The translations under genes were made by a program, and so were the position numbers. A DNA stretch of 64,000 nucleotides from Kryptolebias marmoratus. Its lineage: Eukaryota; Chordata; Actinopteri; Cyprinodontiformes; Rivulidae. The stretch covers positions 2,602,578 through 2,666,577 of the forward strand of contig NC_051435.1 in the NCBI RefSeq assembly GCF_001649575.2, written 5' to 3'. This document shows positions 1 through 11,790 of this stretch, in pieces. Position 1 is the stretch's first letter; every line of letters starts with the position of its first letter. The notes beneath the pieces are model-generated. The model was not told the DNA's origin. It did no database searches and was given only the letters and a program-made list of their open reading frames with translations.

Positions 1-844
1 TGTTTTTAATCACTCTAAGGATTTTTCTCAAACGTTCTGCGTCAAACTGAAGATCCTCGGACCTTTCATGGATCCGTGGACCCGATCAGAACCTGTTCCA
101 GCCCTAAATGGACCCTTTTCGTCGTTTAAATGAGCTTCAGACTGTCAGTATTTTCCAGATTTTCTCAGTTTTTAAGCTCATTTTATGATGAAATCCTCTC
201 CTTCATGAGGTGCAGCGTCTTCTCTGACCACTAGGTGTCCTCGTTACATTTCTCATGAGCGGTCGACCCGAAATCTTCCTCAGGTTTGGTCAGAATGTTG
301 GAAATTTACAGCAGTGGCGTCAAAAAAGACCTCTAAAAAATGTGTTTTTATAATAAAAGTAGTTCTTACATCTTTAATCTTAAAGAAATTAGTCAGTTTT
401 ATTTATGGGCCAACTTTATTGTGAAAAATGGTTGATTCTGTAAGATTAGAGGTTTTTTTTTAATCACAAAAAGGACAAACAGACGTTCAGAGGTCAGAAA
501 CGTGATGACTCGTCTCGATCTGCGAGTTATTTGATGGAAACAGAAACCGCCTCCAGCTTCCTGCAGTTTTCTTCCCGTGGGTCTGGGTTTTTATGGCGGT
601 CCTGAAACACCCGGGACAAGGAGCAGAGCGGCGGCGTTGGTTCTGGTCAGAGGGTTTGGGCCGAGCCGGGTTTGTGCAATCGGCTCAGTTGGCTGCATCC
701 TTCACCTCCTGCTCGGCTCCAGTTTCACGGCCTCTTCAGGAACTGTTTACACGACCGACCGCTCTGCGTCTGCCAGGCGAGGATTCAATACCAGAGCAGC
801 GCTTCGACGAAATCAACACCTGGAACGGACTGTAGGTCTACCAA
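1..844. other. Intron or upstream DNA of pms1, no feature recognised
   Basis: This stretch precedes the first pms1 exon I can recognise (1285). I looked for the preceding pms1 exon, which should end near the residues before the VVWQK motif, and did not find it. The earlier exons therefore probably lie left of the window. Short open frames at 577-891 show no family signature. Confidence 0.5.
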
Positions 845-1224
845 AACCTGGTCCTGTTAGAGCTCTAAACCCGGTCCTGTTAGAGCTCTAAACCCGGTCC
901 TGTTAGAGCTCTAAACCCGGTCCTGTTAGAGCTCTAAACCCGGTCCTGTTAGAGCTCTAAACCCAGTCCTGTTAGAGCTCCAAACCAGGTCCTGTTGGAG
1001 CTCTAAACCCAGTCCTGTTAGAGCTCCAAACCNNNNNNNNNNNNNNNNNNNNNNNNNNNNNNNNNNNNNNNNNNNNNNNNNNNNNNNNNNNNNNNNNNNN
1101 NNNNNNNNNNNNNNNNNNNNNNNNNNNNNNNNGGTCCTGTTGGAGCTCTAAACCAGGTCCTGTTGGAGCTCTAAACCCGGTCCTGTTGGAGCTCTAAACC
1201 CGGTCCTGTTGGAGCTCTAAAGCG
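845..1224. repeat. 23-bp minisatellite interrupted by an assembly gap
   Basis: About eight copies of a 23-bp unit built on GGTCCTGTTAGAGCTCTAAA lie before the gap of 100 N (1033-1132), and about four follow it. Copies differ mainly at GTTAGAG versus GTTGGAG and CCC versus CCA, and each carries a SacI-type GAGCTC palindrome. The array lies just upstream of a pms1 exon, so it is intronic. The true length is unknown because the gap falls inside it. Confidence 0.95.
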
Positions 1225-1284
1225 ATGGTTCGTTAAAGCCGAGGACTCAGGGAGGCGTTTTGTTTTATTTGTTTGTTCCTCCAG

Positions 1285-4200
1285 GTGGTGGTCTGGCAGA
1301 AAGCTAAGATGGCCGACGTCAGGAGCGGCCTCCTCGCCGTGCTGGGGTCCAGTTGCGTCGCTCACCTGCTCCCGTGTCACCAACGCCAGGACCAACCAGA
1401 GGTGACCCAAATGCTCCTTTTAATTGCTCCTGCTGCCAATTAACCTGATTATTCACTAATTGATCCTCCAGCTCCCTCCTACAGTTACAGCCTTCTGTTG
1501 CACCCGGAACAACTTCCTGTTGCCATAAAATTTAAATTTCTCCTTTTTTTCTCCTAAAAATGTTGCAGCTTCTTCGTGTTTACCGCAGCGTTTGTGAGAT
1601 CTGGCCCAATGGTTGAGTCATGGCGGTGTGGCTACAGATGGATTCCCATTTTTACGTTTGTTCGTTAGAAACTTTCAAACCGCTGACTCAGCAGAAAGCC
1701 GGGCTCGTTAGTAAACGAGCCGCAGTCTGGGGTCGGGTTCCGCTCATTAGGATCACTTTATGAGGGCTGGAGCGGGGCCCCCGGCGTGTGTTTGAACATT
1801 CTCCTCCGGGTCAAAGGTCGTTCTCATAACTGTGCACCGAGCAGCAAAATAACAACAGCGAGGAGGGAAAAGGAGCGCTCTACATCTGTCACACCAGATT
1901 ATGTGAGGGGGGGTGGAGCCACACGACACCCACCGTGACCACGCAGAAAGTCGCAGCTCGGCGGTAATTTGATTACGGCGAACAGAAATCAGTCCTCATC
2001 AGGAAGGAACCCGGGAGAAAAGGGCACAGCTGACCACATTCCCTGGCCCGGGCCCAGGCGGCCGGCCGCCACGAGGCGATTGGCTCGCGGTCAGATGCTA
2101 ACGTGCGAGCTTGGCGAGCCGTCAGCGTACAAACAAGGACCGCAGCTTCAGTCCTGCGCTGTGATTTACTGTTTTTACGTTTTAAAAACCTGAAACAGGT
2201 CCAATGAGACCAACCCTGAAGCTTCAAGGACGGGCTGGTGCACCTGTGCAAAAGTCTTAATCCAGCTCCATCATGGAACTCCTTCGATTATAGATGGCGT
2301 TTTCATGTTTGTGTTTTTTTTTTTTGGACCCAGATTGTCCTGGACGGCTTCTTTCCGAAGCCCGGAGCGGATCCGTCCTCCACCAGCTCATCCACGCCCG
2401 AGAAAACGTTCATATTTATCAACAACCGACCCGTCCAGCACAAGGAAATCATGAAGGTGAGTAAACTCTGAGGATTTGCGGCGGGAGTTCGTCTCTGTCT
2501 GACACGAATCGTGTTTCCATGACCAGCTGCTGCGCCACCGTTACTCGGCTCAGTACTCGGATGACGCAGCGCGGCATCGCTATCCCATCGTCCTGCTTAA
2601 AGTCGCCGTCCCTCCGTCCTCGGTGGACGTGAATCTGACACCGGACAAGACGCAGGTCCTTCTTCACAACAAGGTGCGGGACGGATCCAGACGTGGTTCA
2701 GGTTTGTGTCGGTTCGATCGGCTCCTCTAACCCTCTGACCTCCGTGTGGCGTGCAGGAGGCCGTGCTGACGGCGGTGGAGGCTCTGCTGGTGTCTCTTTA
2801 TGGCTTCCGGTCCCCAGCGGAGGAGGGGACGTTTCTGTCTCCGTCGAGTCCCCTGCAGGCTGAGTCCACAGGAAGTGCTGATGTCTCCAACTGCAGCTCT
2901 TCTTCTTCTGTCGCCGACGACTGGATCGTCAGCCGGGGTCCGGCCGAGCTGCAGCCCGACCACGAAACGACGGCGGAGACGTCTCCAGGACGGCTGGAGG
3001 ACGCTAACATCTCGGCCGAGGACTGGAGCCGAGGCACGGCTCTGACCGACCCAGTTTCAGGAGAACCGCTGCGGCCCGTCGTGATCCAGTCGGGCTCAGG
3101 CGAGGCCAGAAGCCCCACCAAGAAGACGCTGAACGCCGTAACGGAGAAACGAGCGGCGCTGACGGTCTACGACATGATCAGCAACCGCGCCGCCAGGGCG
3201 CCGCTGTCACCCGCCGCCCTGTTCGAGAAGGAGGCCCGAGCCGAGGTCCTGAGGGAGAGGCCCGCTGCCGGCCTGCGGGACGTCAGCGCCGCCGTTCAGG
3301 AGAGGTGGAAAAACCTGCCGGAGGAGGACAGGAAGAAGTGAGTTTCCAGACTTCCTGTTTCCACGGCAGAGGGGAAAGTCAGCTGCGCTCCGACCGGAGC
3401 AGCTCGGCTGTTTCCTCCGTTTTCACAGATGCTGTTTCACACAAATTAATTCTGTTTACTTCTCCTCCGCCAGCGAGAGGTGGGCGAGAATGTTTCCGCA
3501 GGTGTGAGAGTTTCCTTCTGTCTGTTAGCAAAATGATGCCTGGATCAGCTGGCAGCGCTCAGAAATTCATCTGTGGACATTTAGAGACGAGGACAAACAG
3601 GACAGACATCCCTGAAATAACTTCAGACTGACAGAAATATTTAAAACAAGATAATTTAATAATCTGCTGCCCAACAGTCAGGTGATTCCTGTACCTCTGA
3701 GACATCTGTCCTCACCTGTCCTCAGGGGTCCTCAGGTGTCTACGAATGTCCTCAGGTGTCCATAGGTGTCCTCAGGTGTCTACAAATGTCCTCAGCTGTC
3801 CTTAGGTGTCCACGTGTGTCCTCAGATGTTCACATATGTCCTCAGGTGTTCATGGGTGTCCTCAGCTGTCCTCAGGTGTCCTCAGGGGTCCTCAGGTGTC
3901 TACAAATGTCCTCAGGTGTCCACAGGTGTCCACACCTGTCCTCAGGTGTTCTTAGGTGTCCTCAGGGGTCCTCAGCTGTCCTCAGGTGTTCTGGTCCACT
4001 CCTCCTGAGCTGCTCCAGCTGTCTCAGGTCTGAAGGCTTCCTCCTCCAGATGTTCAGCAGGATTTAGATCAGGGCTCAGAAGGCCTCTTCAGAACGGTCC
4101 AATATTTGGTTCTGACCCGTTCTTGGTGGTTTGGGTCATGATCCTGTTGGACCCATGAGCTGAGACTGAGACCGAGCTTTCTGACTCTGAGCAGCACATC

Positions 4201-7200
4201 TGGCTCCAGGAGGCCTTGATAGTCTTCAGGTTTCATTGGACCCAGAACAGAACCAGGCCTCCTCCATGTCCCCCTGTAGGTTCAGGGTTCTGGTCTGGTT
4301 CTGTGGATGCAGATTTGATGGGTTGTTTTGTCTCATCTGTCCTCTCGGCGGGACTAGTTGTAAACAGGAAGAGGAGGGACGTTTCAAAGCCCACTTCCTG
4401 TGAACCTCAGTGAGTTCTGCTTTGTTGTGGCTGCAGGTACGAGGAGAAGGCGAAGCGGAGCGTGGAACACTACGACCGAAGGACCAAGCTCGCCTCGGCT
4501 GAGCCGGCTGAGAGGACGCCGAGGCCCAAACCGCCGGCGCAGAAACGTAAGGCGCCGCTGTCCAACCAGCAGCTGCTGGACGAGCTCTTCTCCGCGCGGC
4601 CCCAGAAGAAGACAAAGACCCCGGCGCCGCCCAAGCCCTCCCGGCCCCTCCCGTGCAGCGTGGCGGCCCTTCGCCTCCGGCTCCGGCGCCTCTCGGCCCA
4701 GAGCGGCGCGGCGCCGCGGGGCCTCCGTCTCGTAAACCGGCTGGCCTCTCAGAGCGCCTGGGTGGCTGTGTGCGGTCGGAGGCTGATGGTGTTGAACTCA
4801 TTCCGAGTGGAGGAAGCTTTGCTGTTTCAGAGACTTCTAGAGAATCATGTCCTTCCAGCCGTGAGTCTGCAGAAGCCGCTCCAGGTGACAGCGGGGTAAA
4901 TCTTTATATTCTTCATTTTTACACAACCAAAGCTGGGGCGTCGTGTAAAAACAGAATCTATTGAGTTTATTAGATTTAATCTAATTTAATGAAACAGTCA
5001 ACAAATCAGAAGTTGGACCATTTATAGGGAATGATGTAGTTTTAAATATGATGTTTCCTCCTCTTCTTCGTCTGTAAACATCTGAATCTGAGGTTGTCCC
5101 ATTCTGTCTGTTCAACAGTCCTGGATGGGAGCAGATGTTCTAAAACCTGGGGATCATTTCCAGAGGCTCTAATCAGACCCTCCAGGATTTCACGATGTTG
5201 CGATCGCAACTATTAACGCAAAATCAAGCAAACCCCACGAAATCGCAACTTTTTGCAACTTTACCCAAAACTCTGCAACTTTCCTGCAACTTTAACCCAA
5301 TATTTATTGTTTCTAAAGTGATTCGCCACCGTTTCTGTGGTCTAGTCTCTTCTTTGTGGGTTTGTGTAGCGTGGAATACAAAATAACCCCAAATAACTCA
5401 GGAAGAAGACACGTGACGTCACTTCCTGTTANNNNNNNNNNNNNNNNNNNNNNNNNNNNNNNNNNNNNNNNNNNNNNNNNNNNNNNNNNNNNNNNNNNNN
5501 NNNNNNNNNNNNNNNNNNNNNNNNNNNNNNNNNNNNNNNNNNNNNNNNNNNNNNNNNNNNNNNNNNNNNNNNNNNNNNNNNNNNNNNNNNNNNNNNNNNN
5601 NNNNNNNNNNNNNNNNNNNNNNNNNNNNNNNNNNNNNNNNNNNNNNNNNNNNNNNNNNNNNNNNNNNNNNNNNNNNNNNNNNNNNNNNNNNNNNNNNNNN
5701 NNNNNNNNNACAAACACTTTGTGTCTGCAAAACATGTGAGGAGAGCTGCAGACCAGGGACGATCCAGAAATGCTCATGAATGTCAGTTTAGAAGCTATCA
5801 AAGTTCTCAAATAAAGCACCTTTTGAGAATGTCAATGTTTGTTGGGAATTATCTTACAAAACTGGGAAGGATTTTTGGTTTATATATTAAAAGTTATGGT
5901 TGTTTATTGATTTTAATTTAAAAAATGCAACTTTTAGGAAAATGCCCAGCGAAATCAGGCATTTTAGCTGCAACAATCACAAAAAATGCCCGTGAAATCC
6001 TGGAGGGACTGACTAATGCACCCCCATACCATCAGAGAGGCAGGCTGGATGGTTTGGACCTGTCTGACCTCAGAACAGTTCTCCAGTTTCCTTCCTCTGA
6101 CTAAACGACACGCATGTCAGGTTGATTGGTAACACTAAATTGTCCCTATGAGCGTGAGTGGCTGCCTGTCTCATTCGTCTCCACGTGTCCCTGTGATGGA
6201 CTGGAGACATGTCCTCTTGGAGACAGGCACCAGAATTTGTACGACTGACGTCTGCAGCATCTTGGCTCCTCTGGAGCAGCTTTATTTCCTCCTGAAGGTG
6301 GTTTAGCGTCTTTGTTTCGACGTTTGATGCGTTCACTGCGTTTATTTAAAGCATCCATGTTTTTTTACGGCCCGCTCGGGTTCATCGCTGCCTGCTACAG
6401 ATGTCCCCTGTCTTCATGTTTTTTTTCCCAGAAGCCTTGGCGGAGCTGAATACGTCGAGACTTTGTGCAGCATGGAGAAGCGGCCGGCGGATCTGAGCGG
6501 CGGCGTCGTCTTCTCTGACCCGCGGCTCGTTGCGAACGGATTTAGAATCCAACTCGCCACAGGTACGAACCGAAGCAGAGCTTTGAAAGCTGGTTTGCTG
6601 ATTAATCCGTTGATAATTAGACGATGGTGTAACCGACCCCTGGACGAACGTGAAGTGGGTTACGTCTGCCGTACTTTCGTGTGTCGCTTGTTTTCCTTCA
6701 CCTCACCCTGACATTGGCGCCGTGCCCGGCAGCGTGGTCTCACGGTAGGTTCGTCCCCCGGTGTGCAGGTGATGAGAACCGTCGCCCTGTAAGAAATTCC
6801 TGGGATTTTTTGGTTTGGCGCTGCCAGCCTCTGCGGCTGCACGAGGCCAAGGGCCATGTGAGGCGCTCTGAGTTTTCCTGTTTTATACAATCCAGCTACT
6901 TTGTGCTGTTTTAGCTGTTTGTGCATCTAAACCTTCGGCTCGTTCAGCTGCTGGGACTTTTGTTTTTTGTAACTTTTATACTTAGAAGAACACAGAGATC
7001 TTTTTTCTTTAAATCTCCTTCAGCAAACTGACTAAAGGTTTGTAGGTTTAGGCTGTTTAGCTTGCAGCTAGGTGTTTGCTACTTTTAGCCTTTAGTTAAC
7101 CCTTTGCTTCTTAGCTTTTTAGCTAGTTTTGCTACTTCTACCAAGCATTTTGAACCATCTAGCTTGAAGCTAACTTTTCCCTACTTTCAGCTATGATTTA

Positions 7201-8477
7201 GCTACTTTTAGCTTTTAGTTAACCTTTTGCTACTTCTCCTTTTAGCTAGCCTTTTGCTACTCTTGCTGATATAACCTTTTGCTGCCCTTAGCTATTGTTT
7301 TTTATCTTGCAACTAGGTGTTTGCTACTTTTAGCTGTGATTCCGCTACTTTTAGCCTTTAGTTAACCTTTTGCTACTTAGCTTTTTAGCTAGCCTTTTGA
7401 TATTTTTAGATTCTGGCTAACATTTGATAGCTTTAGCTAGCCCGTTGCTACTTTAAATTAACCTTTAGCTGCTTTTAGACAGTTTTGCTACTTCTACTGA
7501 GCATTTTAAGCCACCTAGCTTGAAGCTAGCATTTCTCCACTTTTTAGCTTTTACTTAACCCTTTTGCTACTTAGCTTTTTAGCTATTCTTTAGATATTTG
7601 TAGGTTCTGGCTAACATTTGGTAGTTTCAGTTAGCCCGTTGCTACTTTGAAATAACCTTTAGCTGCTTTTAGACAGCGTTTTGCTACTTCTACCGAGCAT
7701 TTTGCACCATTTAGCTTGAAGCTAACNNNNNNNNNNNNNNNNNNNNNNNNNNNNNNNNNNNNNNNNNNNNNNNNNNNNNNNNNNNNNNNNNNNNNNNNNN
7801 NNNNNNNNNNNNNNNNNNNNNNNNNNGTGGAGCCATCATTCATCCACCTTACTCGACAGCTTCCTTCCAGTCTTCTGGGGCTTCTATTAGTCATTTAACA
7901 CTCCATTTGGCCCTCGGATTGTTGCTCTTGGTCCCTGCTTCGGCCGTAAACCGCAGTATTTATTTATTATTCTTTCCTGGAGATAGTAGTGGCGTCTGGA
8001 GTGTATTAATCCTTGTTTTCTGCTTGTTTTGGCGGCGGCCTGATGTCAGACAGACATCTGGAAGTGACAGCCATGGCGGACTGCGTGCCTTTTCTTGGCG
8101 TGGAGGACCTGAAGGAGATCCTGACAGCCGTTCTTCACAGGAAGGCCTCCGGCGTGCGAGAGTGCCGCCCGCTGAAAGTCACAAACTACCTGCAGGTAAA
8201 ACAGACGCTGCGGCGAACGCTTCCTCGTCCGCGCTAACTTAACGGTTTTTAATCGGCGAACGCTTCGCGCCGACAGGCCGAGGCGGTCCGACTGGCCCGG
8301 CAGCTGCCTGCTAACGCGTCCCGGGATGACGTGGAGGAAACGGTTCGGCGGATGGAGCGGCAGCTTGGAGAGACCGGCCGGACCTGCGTCCACGGGCGGC
8401 CATTTCTCCACCACCTGACCGACGTCCCCTCCTCAGACGAGGAAGCGAAGGCTCTGCTCAGGCCGTTGGAGCTGTGA
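1285..8477 (+). CDS. pms1: PMS1 mismatch-repair protein homolog, 3' part (8 exons)
   Basis: PMS1 is a MutL-family nuclear ATPase that pairs with MLH1. Visible exons are 1285-1401, 2334-2456, 2527-2673, 2757-3337, 4437-4895, 6432-6562, 8050-8195 and 8277-8477. They join in one frame with GT-AG introns and encode 634 residues up to the TGA at 8475. The first exons give the end of the ATPase/transducer part ([24 protein letters not shown]). The long exon 2757-3337 holds a variable linker (EDWSRG) and the start of an HMG-box-like segment ([11 protein letters not shown], then [15 protein letters not shown]), which continues as YEEKAKR in the next exon. The C-terminal region carries [45 protein letters not shown] and [11 protein letters not shown], all typical of PMS1. 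The N-terminal exons are missing because the window starts inside the gene. Identity is firm; exon edges are by eye. Confidence 0.95.
3715..3998. repeat. 10-bp minisatellite CCTCAGGTGT in a pms1 intron
   Basis: Roughly 28 imperfect copies of a CCTCAGGTGT-type unit fill this part of the intron between the exons ending at 3337 and starting at 4437. Variants include CCTCAGCTGT, CCACAGGTGT and CTACAAATGT. The unit is not a multiple of three, so the open frames across it are meaningless. Confidence 0.9.
5105..6060. repeat. Dispersed repeat split by a younger MITE
   Basis: The left part (about 5110-5173) contains AGTCCTGGATGGGAGCAGAT. The right part (about 6012-6060) contains CATACCATCAGAGAGGCAGG. 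An unsplit copy with both parts adjacent is present at about 61285-61380 in lss, so the block between them was inserted later. I cannot name the family. Confidence 0.7.
5174..6011. mobile_element. Non-autonomous DNA transposon (MITE-like) with 21-bp inverted ends
   Basis: The left end reads CAGACCCTCCAGGATTTCAC. The reverse complement of the right end reads CAGTCCCTCCAGGATTTCAC, and both continue with G. The flanks repeat CTAAT (5169-5173 and 6013-6017), a plausible 5-bp target duplication, or 6 bp with one mismatch. Inside are GTTGCGATCGCAAC near the left end and AT-rich DNA with no transposase frame. A run of 278 N covers the middle. It lies in a pms1 intron. Superfamily is not assigned. 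Confidence 0.75.
6127..6235. repeat. Fragment of a common fish interspersed repeat
   Basis: The stretch with CTAAATTGTCCCTATGAGCG followed by CCTGTGATGGACTGG resembles a widespread teleost repeat tail that I recognise by its wording. Only this fragment is visible, and the class (SINE or LINE 3' end) is not certain. Confidence 0.45.
7020..7760. repeat. Degenerate TAGC/TTTTAGC repeat in a pms1 intron, with gap
   Basis: Dozens of short phrases such as TTTTAGCTAGC, GCTACTTTTAGC and CTTTTTAGCTAGCC recur irregularly, with a larger period visible (two paragraphs at 7100-7480 and 7480-7726 repeat almost in order). It ends in a gap of 100 N (7727-7826). Related arrays occur at seven other places in the window, in both orientations. 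Confidence 0.85.
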
Positions 8478-8531
8478 CAGATTTAACAAATTGATCCGCA
8501 GTCTGTCTGGAAAAGTTGAAAAATGTGTCGC

Positions 8532-8537
8532 ATTAAA
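8532..8537 (+). terminator. pms1 polyadenylation signal (ATTAAA)
   Basis: An ATTAAA hexamer lies 55 nt after the pms1 stop codon, followed by GT-rich DNA (CGTTTGTCTGTTT) about 25-35 nt further on. This is the expected layout of a vertebrate 3' end. Confidence 0.5.
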
Positions 8538-8697
8538 ACAAAACAACCAAGTCTGACCTCGTTTGTCTGTTTCCCCCCCGAGCGAGACGAGCAGAAATTA
8601 ATAATCTGATGTTTTGAAGCTTTATCACGATATATGTCCCGTTCAGGACGGGAGGGGGGAGCAGGCTGTGATGAATTAGAAAAACGTAACTCAGAGG

Positions 8698-9568
8698 TAG
8701 TGCTGGGCGATATGGATAATTTTATATAACGATAACGATATATATCACAATATACTGCAATTACGTATGTTGTCAGTTATTCTCTGGAAAAATATGAAAA
8801 AATAATCTCATTTCTTACCTTTTTCAAGCTTTATTTCGAAGTGATATTTAACTGAGATCTGCTGCATTTTAGTGCAGCAATATATATGTACCTGTTAGAC
8901 GTAACAGTATCAAATGACAACAGACTCCATTATCTTCGGCCGGCTATAGTTTCACTTTTCACAACTTTCCCGGCTCTTTTACAACTTGTTTGTTTGCACT
9001 TTTTGGATTGTTNNNNNNNNNNNNNNNNNNNNNNNNNNNNNNNNNNNNNNNNNNNNNNNNNNNNNNNNNNNNNNNNNNNNNNNNNNNNNNNNNNNNNNNN
9101 NNNNNNNNNNNNNNNNNNNNNNNNNNNNNNNNNNNNNNNNNNNNNNNNNNNNNNNNNNNNNNNNNNNNNNNNNNNNNNNNNNNNNNNNNNNNNNNNNNNN
9201 NNNNNNNNNNNNNNNNNNNNNNNNNNNNNNNNNNNNNNNNNNNNNNNNNNNNNNNNNNNNNNNNNNNNNNNNNNNNNNNNNNNNNNNNNNNNNNNNNNNN
9301 NNNNNNNNNNNNGTTTGATACTTCCTGCGTCTCCATCTTTCAGCACTTATGGTGAAAACACGGCGCCGCACAGAAAGCCGCTGCCGTAAAGCAGCGTCAT
9401 GTCGCAAAACGGAGGTTCTTCGCAAAATAGTTATTTTTTCTTATTATTTATCACTTACATAAACTTTGTCGTAGCCTACGTTATGAAATATTTACATGAA
9501 TCATTGATACAATTATGATAGAGACGATAGAGACTTTTCGATATGTATCGTTTTATCGCCCAGCTCTA
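8698..9568. mobile_element. hAT-like MITE with GCTGGGCGATA ends
   Basis: The left end TAGTGCTGGGCGATA and the inverted right end TAGAGCTGGGCGATA match at 14 of 15 bases. The flanks CTCAGAGG (8690-8697) and CTCCGAGG (9569-9576) form an 8-bp target duplication with one mismatch, as expected for hAT elements. The inside is AT-rich (GATAACGATATATATC) with no transposase frame; 300 N (9013-9312) hide the middle. Confidence 0.8.
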
Positions 9569-9576
9569 CTCCGAGG

Positions 9577-11314
9577 CTGCGTTCACACGCCTGCGACTGA
9601 ATCGGATACATGTCCGACGTTTTCCAAAGCCTCCTCGGTCCCTCCGCTCCCGTCTCTTCTCTGATCTTTTACCGTCTGGACGCACAGTCGGCTCGCAGGG
9701 TTCTCTAACCTGCAGCGACTGCCGCGTCCCTGATTGCTGATGTCTTCCCGCCTCTGCGTTGATCAACCAATCAGCAGCTGTTTCCTGTGGGAGAATTTGA
9801 GTTTAGTTTACCGTGATTATTTCTTCCCCCTTTAAACTCTTATTTTGTTGTTTTTAGCAGATAAACACTTGATTTGTTAGTAAAACTTCACTTCCTGAGT
9901 CAACGATGGCGCTCCAGTTTCTCGTGTTTCGTTGAAGTTTTATCGGAGCGTTTTCTCCGACTCGTCTGCCTGGTTTCCGGTCAGCCATTGTGTTGCCGGC
10001 TCCAGAACCGGGGGGTGGGGGGGGCGGCGTGCTCGCTGCCAGCTGGTGCCCATAACTCCTTCACTCAATTAGTGCCAGCCGCCCGGCCTCGAGTATTGAC
10101 AGATAGTTGTGTTTTCTCCCTGGCTGCATTTCTGCGGTAACTCCATCCTGAAAGTTGAACAAACCCCCTGACAGTGCGCTGATTTGTGGCCGCGCCGCTT
10201 CCCGACCCCTGAAATAAATGAATCGATCTCTTTTAAAAGTTATAACTCTCGTGGAAGGCTGTACTGTCAGCAGGAACGTGTCCGGAGCCATTCGTCCACA
10301 TTTGGATGACAGGGATGCACACGGCACGGCGAGGTTTTCACTTATCCTCGCTACATATGGAGACTGAATCCCGCCGCGGGGCAGAGCGCAACCCGATCGC
10401 TCTGCTTATGATAATATTATAGTTGGTGCTGTGAAAGGTCAAACCGCAGCACATGTCTTGTTTTACGTGCTGAGCGAAGCCGCAGATGGCTGCAGACTCG
10501 GCTGAGCGCCTCCTGGGGGAGGCCCTCGTCCGACCCCGCTCCCACATGGACTCTTGTTTTAAAAGCTCTCACCCTTCAGGGTACGTGCAGCAGAAAGCCT
10601 TCGTGTTTTAAAGGTCAGCAGCTGGTTTTCTCCACCTGTTGGAGACCATTTCCTGCTTCAGGGAAGGAAAAAGGCAGAGTTTTGAAATGCATGCAAAGCG
10701 TTTCTCTTCTTCATTTCACGGACAGCGTCATCAAGATAGTTGTCTGCTCTCCTGTTACTTCCTTAATGTGCAGAGCCACACGTCGTGTTCAGTTCTACGC
10801 CGATCCCAGAACCCAGAAGTAACCATAGACTTTAACAGAGTCATCAAATCTGAAATAAAATCACACGAACTATATTTAACACCTTTCCCACCCTATTTTT
10901 GGAACTGTTAGGAGAAGTGCTTGTTCAGAATACCGAGTACCAGGACCACCTGCTTCTGTTTGGAAATATGAAAAGGTTTTCTGCTCCGCCGGGCGACCAT
11001 GTGGCGATACACTTACACAACAGACCCCCCGGTGCGCGGTTCGAACTTTAATGAAAATGACGACAACCTGAGTCGTTTTCCTCGCCGGCTTGTCGACGGC
11101 GTGGACCCCGGCAGAGATGGATCGTCGACATGTCGGAGTAACCTCCGCAGAAATGGATCCTTAACAGTTTTTCCAATTAATAAAGTTATTTTTGGTGTTT
11201 AATACGAATAAAGTTTTCCTAACCACCAAACTTTCACACCTTTATGGTCATTATTTTTATCTCTTCCCTCCTTTGTGCTGTTTTCAGACGTTACAGCGCT
11301 TTAAAATGTAAAAC
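9577..11314. other. Intergenic DNA, no gene recognised
   Basis: Mixed-composition DNA between pms1 and mstn. It includes a G-rich run at 10010-10026 and the phrase GGCTGCGTTCACACGCCTGC at its left edge, which resembles the start of other fish repeats. No splice-supported exon or family motif was found on either strand. Confidence 0.4.
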
Positions 11315-11322
11315 CTCTAGGT

Positions 11323-11790
11323 CACACGTGTCAAACTCAAGGCCCGCGGGCCAGATCCGGCCCTCTGTAACATTTCATCCGGCCCTCTAGTTTGGTTCAG
11401 ATCGAGTCTCTGATTCTTATTTTGCTTAAAAAACTTTAGTTTTCTCTGACAGTGACTTAGAAAACAACAATATATAGTTTTAATTTCTGTATGATCCGGT
11501 TTTTGTCTGTTTTATTGTTAAAAACTTCATTTAAAAGCTGAGTGAGGCGTAAAAAATGACTGCTAATGATGAGCTTTTAGATGTTTGATCTATTTGTCTG
11601 TGTTCATTAAAGTCTGTTTGCTCTAAATTCTGTATAATCTGTAACTGGGAAAAGGTCATTGATATTTCTGTATGAATGATTTGACATAATACATCTAAAA
11701 CTAATTAATTTATGTAATTTTTAATAAATATTGATCGTGATTGGCCCTTGGCTTGGACCAAATTTTAAATTTTGGGTTTGACACCCCTGC
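11323..11790 (+). mobile_element. hAT-like MITE, GTGTCAAACTCAAGGCC family, copy 1
   Basis: The element opens with CACACGTGTCAAACTCAAGG CCCGCGGGCC and closes with GGGTTTGACACCCCTG. The ends are imperfect inverted repeats sharing GTGTCAAAC. The flanks CTCTAGGT and CTGTAGGA agree at 6 of 8 bases, consistent with an 8-bp duplication. No transposase is encoded. A second copy lies in opposite orientation at about 37043-37532. Confidence 0.8.

Noticed and set aside
577..891. Three overlapping plus-strand open frames near the window start
   Set aside because: None matches the missing upstream pms1 exons and none has splice support.
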